From assembly GCA_015657535.1 (NCBI GenBank), contig JADHZB010002094.1:36986-100985 (forward strand): DNA of 64,000 bases. The letters are read 5' to 3'. Position numbers and translations under genes: made by a program. Position 1 is the stretch's first letter. Every line of letters starts with the position of its first letter. This DNA comes from Nephromyces sp. MM_2019. Its lineage: Eukaryota > Apicomplexa > Aconoidasida > Nephromycida. Positions 52,365-63,747 of the stretch are shown here, one piece after another. The notes beneath the pieces were generated by a model, which did no database searches, was not told the DNA's origin, and saw only the letters and a list, made by a program, of their open reading frames with translations.

Positions 52365-52395
52365 TATAGGTTAATCAGCCGCTGATTAACCTATA
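52365..52395. repeat. 31-base palindrome
   Basis: The left arm TATAGGTTAATCAGC (52365-52379) and right arm GCTGATTAACCTATA (52381-52395) are perfect reverse complements around a single base. It lies about 660 bases beyond the end of the minus-strand DUF789-like gene. Confidence 0.95.
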
Positions 52396-52397
52396 AA

Positions 52398-52682
52398 ATG
52401 ACTGATAAATTCAAAGTCGAAATGCTTAATCTCATACTGCTTAAGCCAATCTCTAATGAGATTGACTTGATTCAAGAAGTACTGCTTCGATTCGGCGGCA
52501 TCACTCTTCTCATCTGCAAAGTATACCATAAACGAAGGGGATTATTAAGGTTTAACACACAGATTCCGGGATCACCTCGATTTGATGATATGTGTGCCAT
52601 ACACTGGGGTAGAGGAGGCACACACAGCGGGAGGGGGGGAAGAAATACACAAAACACGGTAGAAGTCACACACACACAGTAG
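52398..52682 (+). CDS. possible small protein, 94 residues
   Basis: An ATG immediately after the palindrome opens 94 codons to a TAG. The first 70 residues look protein-like (MTDKFKVEMLNLILLKPI), while the end is encoded by CA-repeat DNA. No homologue recognised; it may be chance. Confidence 0.2.
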   Translation: MTDKFKVEMLNLILLKPISNEIDLIQEVLLRFGGITLLICKVYHKRRGLLRFNTQIPGSPRFDDMCAIHWGRGGTHSGRGGRNTQNTVEVTHTQ

Positions 52683-52705
52683 AAGTCGCACACAAAACAC
52701 GGGGG
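52649..52705. repeat. short tandem repeat in CA-rich DNA
   Basis: GTAGAAGTC(A/G)CACACA occurs at 52659-52674 and 52679-52694. ACAAAACACGG(T/G) occurs near both ends of the stretch. It is part of the CA-rich zone (52.6-53.9 kb). Confidence 0.7.
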
Positions 52706-53058
52706 AAGACTCACAGAAAACGTAGAAGACACACGCAGAACCACCAGAAATAGTAAAAACATCAAACGAGCAAAACACCTAGTGTGCACATGATTATACA
52801 AAATGAGGGCTAAGCATGATAATAAAAGCTAACACACAAGGAGCCATGCGTATGTTCAACCAGATAAAGGCAGCTAAACTGAGTCTTAACAGATAACAGA
52901 AGATAGAAATAAGGAAGATAAACACTAGAGCTTTTTATCACACACACACACACACACTTCATTTCACTGCACTGTCTATGTTCAATCCGGAGGTGTACAT
53001 ACACCTCTATAGAAATTCTTATATATTAGTATAGAAGAAAATGAAGCCTGCACAAACA

Positions 53059-56000
53059 TTACCACACGAGATGTTGGATATCCTTCTTAATTCGAAAGAG
53101 CGATCTCTCTATAGCCAACATACACGCACTAGAGCCACGCTATACACCACCAGCCATCCAACACACCCTAACAGAACCACCCTACACAAACATCACACAC
53201 ACACCCGCTCGCCAAGAATCAAAGTCGATTTTGTGGGGAATAGCTCCAAATCGCTCTAAAGTTCCAAACTTCTTCCTCACGTCAATCTCCACGGAGCATA
53301 GGCGATAGTATACGAGGAAAGTAGGGCCTTGAGCACAGCTGCTATCTCTTTGTATGGGTTTCCAGTATACAGACATCCTAGAAGGTAGTAGATTGAGGAA
53401 TATGAGGGAGCTTCAAAAATATGGGCACACAGCAACGGAATGATAAAAAAACATGCATACACGCAGAGGCAGACACAAAGACAGACGGAAACATGCATGC
53501 ATAGAAGCACACACAGGCACACACACAGACGAACAGACACAGGCACAAATACACACACAAACGCACGCAAAAACGCACATATGCATACTCATCCTTATTT
53601 AAATGGGCAGGCACACTATTACAAATATAGGCAAACAGAAGAAAATTAATCGAAAAAAAAGTGTGTGTGAGTTTGTGTATATACACTCACCGTTACACCA
53701 AATGCTTGCACACTCTAACTTAGACAATCATCAACAATCAGATCCTCACAGCAACGCACACAGTTTCAAACCCACAGACACACACCCACGTCCACACCAC
53801 CACACACTCACACCCCTCAGCACACAAACGTCCATGCACACCCTTCTTCATACCCTTCAAAATACCCCCACCTCTTCACCCCCTAAACACACCATGAGTT
53901 CTTCCCAAGATCCTCAGTATTCACACTGAAGAGATCTCTCTTGCCATTATTCTCCATACCCTTCTTAGCACCCCCTAGCATCCCCTCCTTCCCATTGCAA
54001 AGCGCCTGAATCTGCTGAAACAGAGGCTTCCGTTTGTGAGGAACTTTCGACTCCACAAAGGAGAAGAAGGGGGGCGAATCAGCGGTTTCTTCTTTATTTA
54101 ACACATGCACATCGCCAGGAAGTCTCTCCACCACCCCCCCACTACTCACTGCTGGCTTCTCAGAGAGCGGCTTTACTACCTTATTTGAGGAGGCGAAAAA
54201 CCTAGTCTCTGAGCGTTTCTCAGGGATGCTAGATGGGGGGGGAGTAGGAGGGCTTTCCGTGGGGCTGCTCAAGGTGGGCGGCTTAGAGGAGCTTTCGGTG
54301 GTTGTTCCAGAGGGGGGGGTTTTAAGCGAACTTGCAACAGAGCTGCTAGAGGGGGGCCTAAGTAAACCTTCAGTAGAAACTCCTTCCCCTGCATCAGACC
54401 AATCAGAGGCTTCAAAAGCCACCCCCTCAGCGGTCTTTGAGGGCTCCTCCAGGCTCTCCCACATCTCTTCAACTACTTCATCAGCAAATGCTTTCCTAGC
54501 AAAATCAGGTGAAGTAGTAGCTTTAGCTGCTTGAAGAGGAGAGGAAGCTGTGTGTGCGGTTTTCTCTACAGAAATCCCTTCCTTTTCGCACACTGTCGTA
54601 AAAGCCTTACCCTGTTTGAAACCACCATCGCTGCTGGGGGGAGAGGAAGTTCCTACCAACAACTCATCCTTCACTCCTTTCGTGTGTGTTGAAAATGGGG
54701 GGGTTTCTGGAGTAGCATCAGTATGAGGAAGAGGAGCAGCCAAAGCAGCAGCTGCTTCAGCAGCAGCCTCCTTGTTTTCCTGCTTCTTCTCCTTTTCTCC
54801 CTCGTTCTCATTCTCACCCTCCTCCTTCTGCTTCTCTAGCTCCTGCTTCTCCTCCCCTTTCATCCCCCCAGAAGAAGCTCCGTTTCCAGCCAATGAAGCC
54901 CCTAACATACGCTCTTCTTGCTTACCATACAACACCAGTGCAGATAGATAAGGTACATAGGCTAGGTTATAGAGAGAATCATCTGCATCATAGAGAGTTA
55001 CATCTACTCCGTAGGTGCTAGCCTCTTCCATAGCTAACCAGAGATCTCCGAGAGAGAAGTCGCAATGCCTAACAAAAGGCTCTTCAAAGTAGTCTCCCTC
55101 TTCATCATTTTTACACAAACCATCTTCAGGTTGAAGCACTCCTTTCGTGAAGAAAGGGGTGTGTGTGTGTGTGAAGCGGGGGATGTGGGGGTTGTATGCA
55201 GGAGGAATGTTGCGTGTGTGTGTTGCTTTATCTTCAAGCTCAGCACTGAACATCGCGTTATTCGATAGCACATCATTATCTTCAACCATAGCTACCCCAT
55301 TCATCGCCTCGGGAGTGTTGCAAGCATTGGAAGAATCCCCAAGGGAAGGGTAGCTAACATTCCCCAGCCTTTCTGCTAGAGAGGGATCACCTTTCTCACT
55401 ATCCAAGGGGTCTTGGGGGGGGGGAGTTTGAGGGGGGCGAGAAACCCCCTTTCCTAAAGAGCCACGTTTCACTGAAGATTCACACACTTCTCCCCCATCA
55501 TCTCTCCATTGGGGGGTTAAATCGCCATCTTTGCTGAGACTGCGCGAAGCACTACAATCATTTGTCCGGGGTGTTGGAGCGTCAGTGGAGCAGCTAAAGG
55601 CATTAGAGGTGCTTGTCGGCGTGTGTGCGGAATCCTTGAAGCTATCACCATATGGAGTGGAAGCATCGTGAGCTTCACACAAGCCCTCTTTTTCTGAAGA
55701 TGAAGCAGAAGCAGCCGCTTCGCCTGTGTGTATATGTGCGTCGCCTTTCACACTGTGTGCGCCGTCTTTTATGCTATGCGTGTCTGCTTCGGGGGTGTTT
55801 ATCTCATCTTTAACGGTGTGTGTGTCCACATACTTGGTGTGCTGCGACGAGGAAAAATCCCTCACCTCTTCAATGCTATCGGAGGAGCTTCCACCCTCCC
55901 CCACAATTCGTGGGTCTGCATGGGGAGGAGAGGAAGCAAACAAAGAATCTTCCTCATCCTTCATAAAGGGGGTTGCCCCATTCTTGCTCGTTCTACTCTG

Positions 56001-59000
56001 CTGTTGCTCGTGGGGGGTGGGGATAGACGTTGAAGGAAGCTCAGCAGCTTCATCTACACTCTGTTTCGTCGCTGTGTGGTTCATACGATTCACGAGCCTC
56101 AATTTATTGGAAGAAGCTCCCTCTTTCCCTCCTTTAAAGGGGGAAGCTTCAACCCCCCACTTCATATCCCTTACCTTCCACCCACCCCGCTGCTTAATCT
56201 CATATAGGCAGGCGGCGGGGGTGGTTCTAGCGAGGAAGCTGTTGAAGTTGTAGCAGCGCGTGGAGATCTGGGCAAATAGAGAAGCAACACCCTCTTCACT
56301 TGCAAAGACTTCCTCCTGCCTCAGAAGCCTTAACTGCTCAGTAGCTCCACCAGAGGGTGGGGGGTGCTGGAGGGGTAGAAGGGTGGAAGCAGAAGAGGAA
56401 GAGGAAGAAAAAGACCATCCCATCATATCAGGGATGAAACCCTCATTGAGGAGGTGTGCGCGAGTGGAGTCTGCCATCCTCAAGTAGGAGGGGCCGTAGG
56501 GAAGCCCTTGAGTCCAAGGCTGAAGCTTTGAAGTTCCCCCCCCGAAGAAACCATATCGAGCCATCGACCCCCCCTGAAGGCCGTCCGGGGGGTTTTGATT
56601 GAGCGCACCCCCCAGCAATAGTGAGGGGGGAAGGCCCAGTTGAAGATGGGGGGGCTGAGTGACTGAGGGGGATCCCACCATTCCATTTGCAGCTACGGTG
56701 TAAAGCTGCCCAGCTAAAGCACCGTTGGCCCACCCACCCTGGAGGTTATAGTAGACTGAAGAGGGGTGCGGAGTGTATGCGCTGCTACTGTTATAGGCTA
56801 AGAAACCACCCCCTGGGACAACGGTGTTGCTACCCAGATTCATCGGGGGGGGGGGAGGGGGGGGTACCCCACAAGCACCAACCCCCCCAGCCGGAGTCTG
56901 GCATCCCCCCCCCACGGCGGGAATTATAGCGCCTGATAAAACAGCAGTGTTTGCCGCATTGTTTGAAGACGTAGATGGTGGTGCAGTAAGGGGGGCGGTG
57001 GAGGATGCTTGAAGGGTGGAGCCGCCATTGACTATACCCTTCAACCCCCCAATGGGGGGTGGCATTTGAGGGGATATGATGGGGGAGGTGAGATGCTGAG
57101 GAAGGTATTGTTGCTGCAGCAGCTGGTGGGGGTGACAATAGGGAAGATGTTGAGCCACCACACCCCCAACACCACCCACAGGATGGTGTTGAGCCACTAT
57201 CCCACCCGCACCACCTCCAGGGTACTGCTGTTGCACCGGAAGATGAGTTGTCATGGGGGGGGAGAAAGTTGTTCCTCCCCCCACTATCCCATTACCCGTG
57301 GCAGCACCACCCCCCTGGAGGTGAAGGGAGGGCCAGACGAATGGTAGAAGAGTGAAGGAGGGGTAAGAGACTGCTATGGGGGGTGAAGAAGTGGGGAGAA
57401 GGGTGGTGATCGTAGAAGAAGCAGTGGAACTCAAGGCTCTGGCAGCGGGGAGTATCACTGAAGTCAGCCTCCCACTTGAAAACGCAGGCATCACCCCCAG
57501 GGGGGATACCTTAGAAATCGCTCCCCAGGGCATAACCCCCCCATAGGGGGGGGCGTAGGCTTGGGGGAGAGAGCTATGTAGCGTTGAAGGGAGGGAAAAA
57601 CTGTAGAGATTGTAGTTGGAAGTGCTTCTATCAAAGAACTTGGAGGTGCTGGGGGTGGAGGGGGGCTCTGTGGTAGTTGTTGGGGGGGTGATATTAGTGG
57701 AGCTTCCTGATAAGGGGGGCCAGAAGCTTACTGAGGATAGCTGTACGTTCGAGAGCGATGCTTCGCTGAAGGTGGAAGGGATGTTCGAGGGTGAAGATGT
57801 TAGGTCTTGAGTCAGGGGGGTGTGTGCAGCTGGAAACTCTGCCTTCAGATAGGGTGAATAGTGAGGAACCAGACTACCCCCTTGCGGGGTGTGTGCGGCT
57901 GCATCAAACTTTTCTTGGCATGCTGAGGAGGCTTGAGATAAGGCATAGGTGGAATGGGGAGGAAGGACCGTCCTGTATGTGTGTGCATCACCATGTGAGG
58001 AAATCATGCTGCTGGGGGTTGCCTGTGAAGCATCGATAGGGTGCTCCATGGAGATATCATGTTGTGTGTGTTGCTCCTGTGTATAAGAGAGCTCTACAAC
58101 GGAAGATAACTCCCCCTTTTCAGATGGCCCCCCAAGACTCGTTGGTATGCTCAAAAGGGAGGGTAGCTCGGCTTCGAGGGGGTCATACGCCATCAGGCTC
58201 GCGTCAACGCTACTGTTCTTGAGGGGCTGTAAAGACGTACATGGGGTTACCGTAGGCTTTGCAGCCTCATCTTCGACGTAAGAGGCTGAAAGAGGGAGGG
58301 GGGTGGCGGTGGTGGAGAGATGTAGAGGAGCAGAAACCTTCCCTCCCTCAACCCCTCCAGCCTTATCTAACCCGTTACTCTCTGGGAAGGACCCCACACT
58401 GGGGGAAGATGGTGCGGGAGTTTGCCCCCCCTTACCCCCCTCAAAGTAGTAGTAGTAGGAGTAACGATGATCAGATGGTGGCTGATACGCAGAAGCTTCA
58501 GGCTCTGTAGATGGACGCCACTGCGCGGTTAGCTGAGAGGCGTCAGCCTCGCTAGCGTGGGGGGGTGAGCTGTGATTCTCAGTCAGGTTGAAGGGGTGAG
58601 GGGGGTTGGGGTTATCTACGCTACTGTAGGGGGGAGGGGGGGTGGTGGCTTGTAAAGCAGCTTTGCTATCATCTTCACCCCCCTTAGGAACATGAATCGC
58701 TCTATCAATGATATCACACCTTGAGGAAGGGGGGTGACTGCTGCCTTTCCATCCAAGCAGCTCAATAGCAGAGCTAACCTCCCCATCTTTATCTGAGGAG
58801 GGGGGTTGATTCTTAATCTCCACTTCAGCGCGATATTCAAGGGGGGTGTGAGTGGGGGGTTTCAGCACCAGATGTGGATGGAGAGGTGGGTTCGAAGTGA
58901 GGGGCTGCTCAGTGAGGGTGAAGGTTTGGGGGGGGATATGACCACCAAGGGAGGTGGATTGCCTAGATGAAGTTACAACAAGCTGCTGATTCCCACTGAA

Positions 59001-61450
59001 AGACACCTTTGGGCTTGTTGAAGCTCCCTCACTAGGCAATGAAGCATCTGCAAACTCACCCTCCACCACCTTGATGCTGCTGTTGGAGTTTGAAGGAAAA
59101 CTAGGGCTTTCCTCACTCAAAACGGCACTAAGGGGGGTAGCCCATCCGTGTGCGAGACTTTTCACACATTCTCTGGTGCCCCCCTCGTTCTTATCGGAGG
59201 GACAAGGGCTTTTCCCCACTTTCCCCCCCACAATTGGAGGGGAGACATCGTTGCCTGAAGCTGGTTGGCCCTCAATAGAAACCATTCCCACCCCCTTCAA
59301 TTCTGCAAGTGCTTGTGAGGGGGTGGGAACTGAGAAACCACCTATAGTATGTTGGGGGGGGGCAAGGGAGGAGGCTCTTAGGGAAGCAAGGCTGGTGTGA
59401 TAATGTAAGAGAGACAGATGGGGGTTTGGGACGGCGGTGGGAGTGCTAGCACCCCCAAGCTGGTGGTGGTGCAAGTTGGGCTGGTAGTAGTAGCCGCCAA
59501 CGTAAGCACCGCTGCTGTTACGATACCCCCCTAATGAGGGGGGTAAATTGGCTGGGGTTGGAACTAGGGCTACGGCTTGGTTACTGGAAAATCCTCCTGA
59601 GGGGGTTGAGGGGGGTGAGGGGGGCAAAGAGGCAGCAGCAGAAGAAGTAGAAGAAGCAGCAGAAGCAGAAGGGTGTGCTAGCCAGGGAATGGGAAAGAAG
59701 TGGCCCCCCTGATGCCCCAGGGGGAGCATAGCATTGAGAACGTGGGGTTGCCAGGTATAGTCCCCAGGCTGATAAGCCTCCCAGTAGGAGACACCACCAC
59801 CAGTATTCTGGGGGGTGCAACTAGTAGTACTAGCAGGTAGGGGTGGCGCAGCGATAGCGACTCCACTAGCATTGAGCATACGACCAATAGGACTATTCCC
59901 TGTGTGGGGGGTGGGAGCTAAGCCCTGAAGCTGCTGCTGGGGGGAGAGAAGAGGGCTGGAAGCCCCCTGAAGTGCTGTATCTGCGTTGGAGGCCTGAAGA
60001 AGGCGTGCATCGAGGGAGGAAGATGATGAACTGATTGTCCATCCACTCCCCACCTGTCGGGAGGCGAAAGGAACGAGGGGAGGGAACGAAAAGACCATCG
60101 TGTTTCCACTTCCACCACCATCTCCACCAACCACTAAGCCTTCCTGTTGTAGGCGGTGCTGGGGGGCGGATGGCGGGGGGGTGGCTGCATAGTAGTGCAT
60201 ACCAGAATGGCTAAAGAACTCTGCAAAAGGGGTGGTATTGGGGGGTGTCAAAGGCTGCAGGGTTTGGGGGGTATTACGAGGGGTAGAGGGGTAGGGCATC
60301 ATGGGAAGGAGCGGGGCCCACATGGTGGTGTTTGAGCCGTAATCAACAAGGGTAGAAGCCCCACCCCCCCCAGAGGAGGTTGAGCCGGCCTTTGGCTTGT
60401 ATAATACCACCCCAACGCCGCTAGAAGGGGGGGAGTCGGTAGACACAGTGGCGTTGTGGAGGGTTGAAGATGCAGCACACAAGGAAGGGGCTGCTTCACC
60501 AGCGCTATAACTAGCCCCTGCGCAAAAAACAGTACTACCGGCAGAAGAGACACTCACAACATCCTCCTTCATCTTACGTTGAGAGGGGGGAGCTGCCCAT
60601 GGAATCACAGGAAGCAGCTGAGGGGGGTAGTGATAACGAGGATGGCTTAGATCGTCTGCCTCTCGCTTTGGCTGGGAGGGGCTGAAGTCAATCTGGGAGG
60701 AATCACTGGAGGGGGGTGGAGCAATTCCCCCCCCCCGAGGGGGTGTACGTTCTTGGGTGGAGGTATTAGAGCTGGAAAACTGCGCGACAGATTGATGGCC
60801 GTGAAGGGGGGGTGGAGTTTCCAGTGAGGGAGGCATGACGACCCCCTCCTTGGCAGATATGACGCTGCTGCTACTACCAATACTAACACCACCACCACCC
60901 CCCTCTTGGTGGGGTTGAACATAGAGAGGGCTAATAATGCTGCAGTTCTGGCTACTCGTAGAGTCATAGTAGCCACCACCAACATTCGACGTTGAAGACC
61001 CCCCCTTCCTTCCTGTGTTAGAGCGCAGTTGGAGGTTGGACACGAAGCTGCTGTTTTTGAGAGCATTATACCCCCCAAATGCTACAGAGCTGGCGGTGTG
61101 TGTGCGACTACTAATAGCATAGACGTCAGTGCCAGTAACACCGGAGGTGTTGCCATCACTGGTAACACCGGCAGTAGCTAGAATGGTGGGTTGTTGCCAT
61201 GTGTGCGACTCACTCCTGAGGTCCCTGTTGCTCTTACCAAACTGTGTGTGGTGGGTATGTGATGCCAATCCCCTTTCTCCTCTGTGTGGGTAGTTGACGT
61301 GCTGCAGTGCGGCTCCGGGGAGCAAGACCCCTTCCATAGCCTGAAGAACTCCCACTCCCCCAACCCCCACAGCAGGGCTTCCACTGATATACTGATATGG
61401 GTTGGGTGATGTGGAGGGTGCATTACCCTCTCGGGGGGGGACACCATGGA

Positions 61451-61488
<38 letters not shown>

Positions 61489-63747
61489 AAGTATGCATGA
61501 AGCTCCTCACGGGGAGGGGAAGGAAAACCACCGCTGTGTGGTGTGTGCGAGAGCGGAAGAAAGTGTTTCTGAGCATCAGCTCCATCTCCTGAGCCACCCC
61601 CCACAAGTAAGTAGGGCCACTCACCCCCCCCCTTCATATAAGCCGCTGGTGATGTTGGCTCTTTCGGATTGAAGGCATTACCTACTGGAGAATTCTCAGG
61701 CGTAAGCATCACCCCATGCCTAGGCTGGAAGACAAAGCTATCGCTGAAGCCACGGTGCAGCTTATTGATACTTCCACCCCCCACAATGTTGAGTGGAGCA
61801 GCAGAGGGGGGTGGAGGGATAGCGTCATACGTAGAGTGGGGTGATAGAACGGTAGTTCCTACCCTCAAGAAGGGAACTGCCTTTCTACCGGTTCCTGTTT
61901 GTGGGGATTGTTGATGAGCTTCACCCCCCATTGGAGGGGGGAATCCCACGAAACCACCTCCCTCACTGCTAGCCACTATACTAGAATGATCAGGCAACAT
62001 ACCAGGGGAAGCGTAAGCCCCCCCCACCCCCCCTCCGGGGGGGCTCGCCAGATTGAAGTCAAAAGCATACACACCGTTGGTATCGTAAAAGCTGCCACCA
62101 CCACCGCCCTCCTTGCCTGTACGTACACTCCCACCACCGCCCTCCTTGCCTGTACGTACACTCCCACCACCACCTACAAACTGAGGATTGCCGTTCAAGC
62201 TCTCTGAAGCGGCTGCAGAAGGTGGAGAAGCGCTTAGAGTACTGCTATTGCTACTGTTAATACCCTCCTTTAGGCCCATCATCTTCCCACCAAAGGGAGG
62301 GGAATGAAAGTGCAACTGCATACGCAGGGGGGTGTTGTTTGTGTACGAACTGGTGGTCAAGATAGAAGCGCCACTTCCAGCTCTTTCTCGTGTGCGGTGT
62401 ACGGGGTTGATATCATAGCCCGAGCCCCTCATAACAGCAGTTGTAATGTTGTTACCACTCCCACGACCTTCAGAAGAAGACGGAGAATCCTCCCTGCCAA
62501 CATACCCACCACCCCCAGCATTCTTCGACCGCCTCGCTTCTCCCTGGTTCCTTGACCATCCCCCTTCCCCTCCCACCCCCCAGCTGGAGGTAGGAGATTC
62601 CGAGGGGCTCTTTGGTGGTGGCTTCTTCTTGCTCTTGGAGCTACCACCACCAGAGGCGGTAGAAGGACGCCAAGAGATGGGAGAAACATCCCCCCCAGAA
62701 GCTCCAAGGGGGGAATTCGTAATAGCCTGTGAGAGCATCATCTGACTACCCTCCTCCTTCCCCCCATAGTAGGGATGGAGGTGGGAGTGAGGCAGTGGAG
62801 TAACAACATTGTGAAGCACAAGAGGGTTTGAGCCCCCTCCAGATATGCCCCCTCCCCCATTGGATTCGTGGGGGGCAGTGNCCCACGGTAAACTTGGCCC
62901 CCCACACCCACCACCTGAGCATTGCCGACATGGGTAGCGCTACACCACCCACTATCACTAGCCCCCACAATTAGGGGGAAGAGAGAACCCCCTCCCTCTT
63001 TACTAGCCTCTACCCCCAAGGACCCTCCTTCAGATATATAGGGTTTTCCTGATGCTTCCTCTTCGTAACGAAGTGTAGGTGGAGGTGGGGGGGCGGCGAG
63101 AAACCTCGCTCCCGGTATGCTACCACCACCACTACTCCCAGTATTGAGCAGGGGGGGTGGGGAACCCTCCCAACTACTATCCCACGTCAATCCTTCACTA
63201 GCAGAGGGGGGGTTACCGAGGGGGGAAGGGAGGAGGTAGAACCCCCCTTGAGCATCATCATCAAAGTATGTTGAAGATGCTGGGGAGGGAACTCCTCCTG
63301 TCTGTCGCTGAAGCCAGTGCGGTGTCGTAACAAGTGAGGAGCGAGGCATCATTAGCGAGTGAGTTAGTGCATCTGTGGGGGGATCACCCAGGGGAGGAGG
63401 GGGGGGGGGGAGATGTTCGTCAATCTTGTGCTGTCGGGCTCCCCCCTCCACCCCCCTTAACCCCACCGCCTCAGGCTTCCGAGCCTTACCCACTTGAGGG
63501 GGGTGTGTATTAACTACAGATGATGAATCGGCAGATGCTGTAGATGCATCGTTTTGAGAAGGGGGGGATGCAGTCTGCTTGTTAGGGGGCTTCTGGGGGG
63601 TGGAAACCGCATCTTCCATGAGGATTGAGTGACCCCCCAAGGCTCCTTCCTTTGAATGAGGCTGGTCATTTCCCTTGAGGGGGGTGGAAATGTATAACTC
63701 CTGCACCCCTCTATTTGATCCCGTCTTCCGGCTCAGTGGCCTTGAGT
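53059..63747 (-). CDS. giant low-complexity protein with an interrupted DUF789-like domain (5' end outside window)
   Basis: Exons: one from about 63747 to 53893 (9.85 kb), then 53377-53205 and 53108-53059 (TAA). The phases join exactly: TCA TG|G ATG, then GCG G|AG AGA. The exon start rests on the acceptor CCCTCCTTGTGTAG; upstream exons lie outside. Total is about 3,360 residues. The first 2,480 are low complexity (Gly, Ser, Pro, His, Asn, Gln), with a 12-Gln run near residue 753. DUF789-like blocks: FNSFLARTTPAACLYEI with KVRDMKW (about 2,490-2,530); CDFSLGDLWLAMEEASTYG with YVPYLSALVLYG (about 2,880-2,945); FFSFVESKVPHKRKPLFQQI, DLGKNSW|MSVYWKPIQRD, GPTFLVYYRLCS and FGAIPHKIDFDSW (from about 3,220 to the end). 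The matching plant pattern is a Thr-Thr-Pro box, a FSLGDLW...YGAGVP box, YVPYLSAIQ, SPY.R.PL..KI, and SW.SVAWYPIY. The family's function is unknown. A single N at 62881 marks a break in frame. Confidence 0.8.
53378..53892 (-). repeat. CA/GT-rich low-complexity intron
   Basis: The 515-base intron between the giant exon and the next exon is CA-rich on the + strand (GT-rich on the coding strand), with many CACACA and ACGCAC runs. It starts GTGTGT and ends CTACCTTCTAG on the coding strand. Confidence 0.75.
56845..56864 (+). repeat. G11-A-G8 run
   Basis: Eleven Gs, one A and eight Gs on the + strand. On the coding strand these C runs encode a Pro run followed by Met-Asn. Many other G or C runs of 6 or more occur on both strands from 54 to 64 kb. 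Confidence 0.95.
61452..61487 (-). repeat. CAG trinucleotide repeat (12 units), polyglutamine
   Basis: Twelve uninterrupted CAG codons on the coding strand (CTG on +) follow a TTG. They lie in frame in the giant exon and give 12 Gln. Uninterrupted CAG runs of this type are length-variable in many genomes. Confidence 0.95.
62109..62163. repeat. 33-base tandem duplication (11 residues)
   Basis: CTCCTTGCCTGTACGTACACTC occurs at 62109-62130 and 62142-62163, period 33. It encodes two copies of SVRTGKEGGGG in the giant protein. Confidence 0.9.
62881..62881. other. ambiguous base at a frame break
   Basis: A lone N. Coding sequence in one frame (63,747 to about 62,882) continues in another frame below it. 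Reading down the minus strand the switch is equivalent to one base missing or two extra, in a G/C-rich context. Confidence 0.9.

Noticed and set aside
53440..53929. Open frames rich in Thr-His on + and Cys-Val on minus
   Set aside because: Translations of CA/GT repeat DNA within an intron of the DUF789-like gene.
54226..62745. Numerous open frames on the + strand and in other minus frames
   Set aside because: Shadows of the giant exon, which has a continuous frame, domain motifs and matching splice sites.
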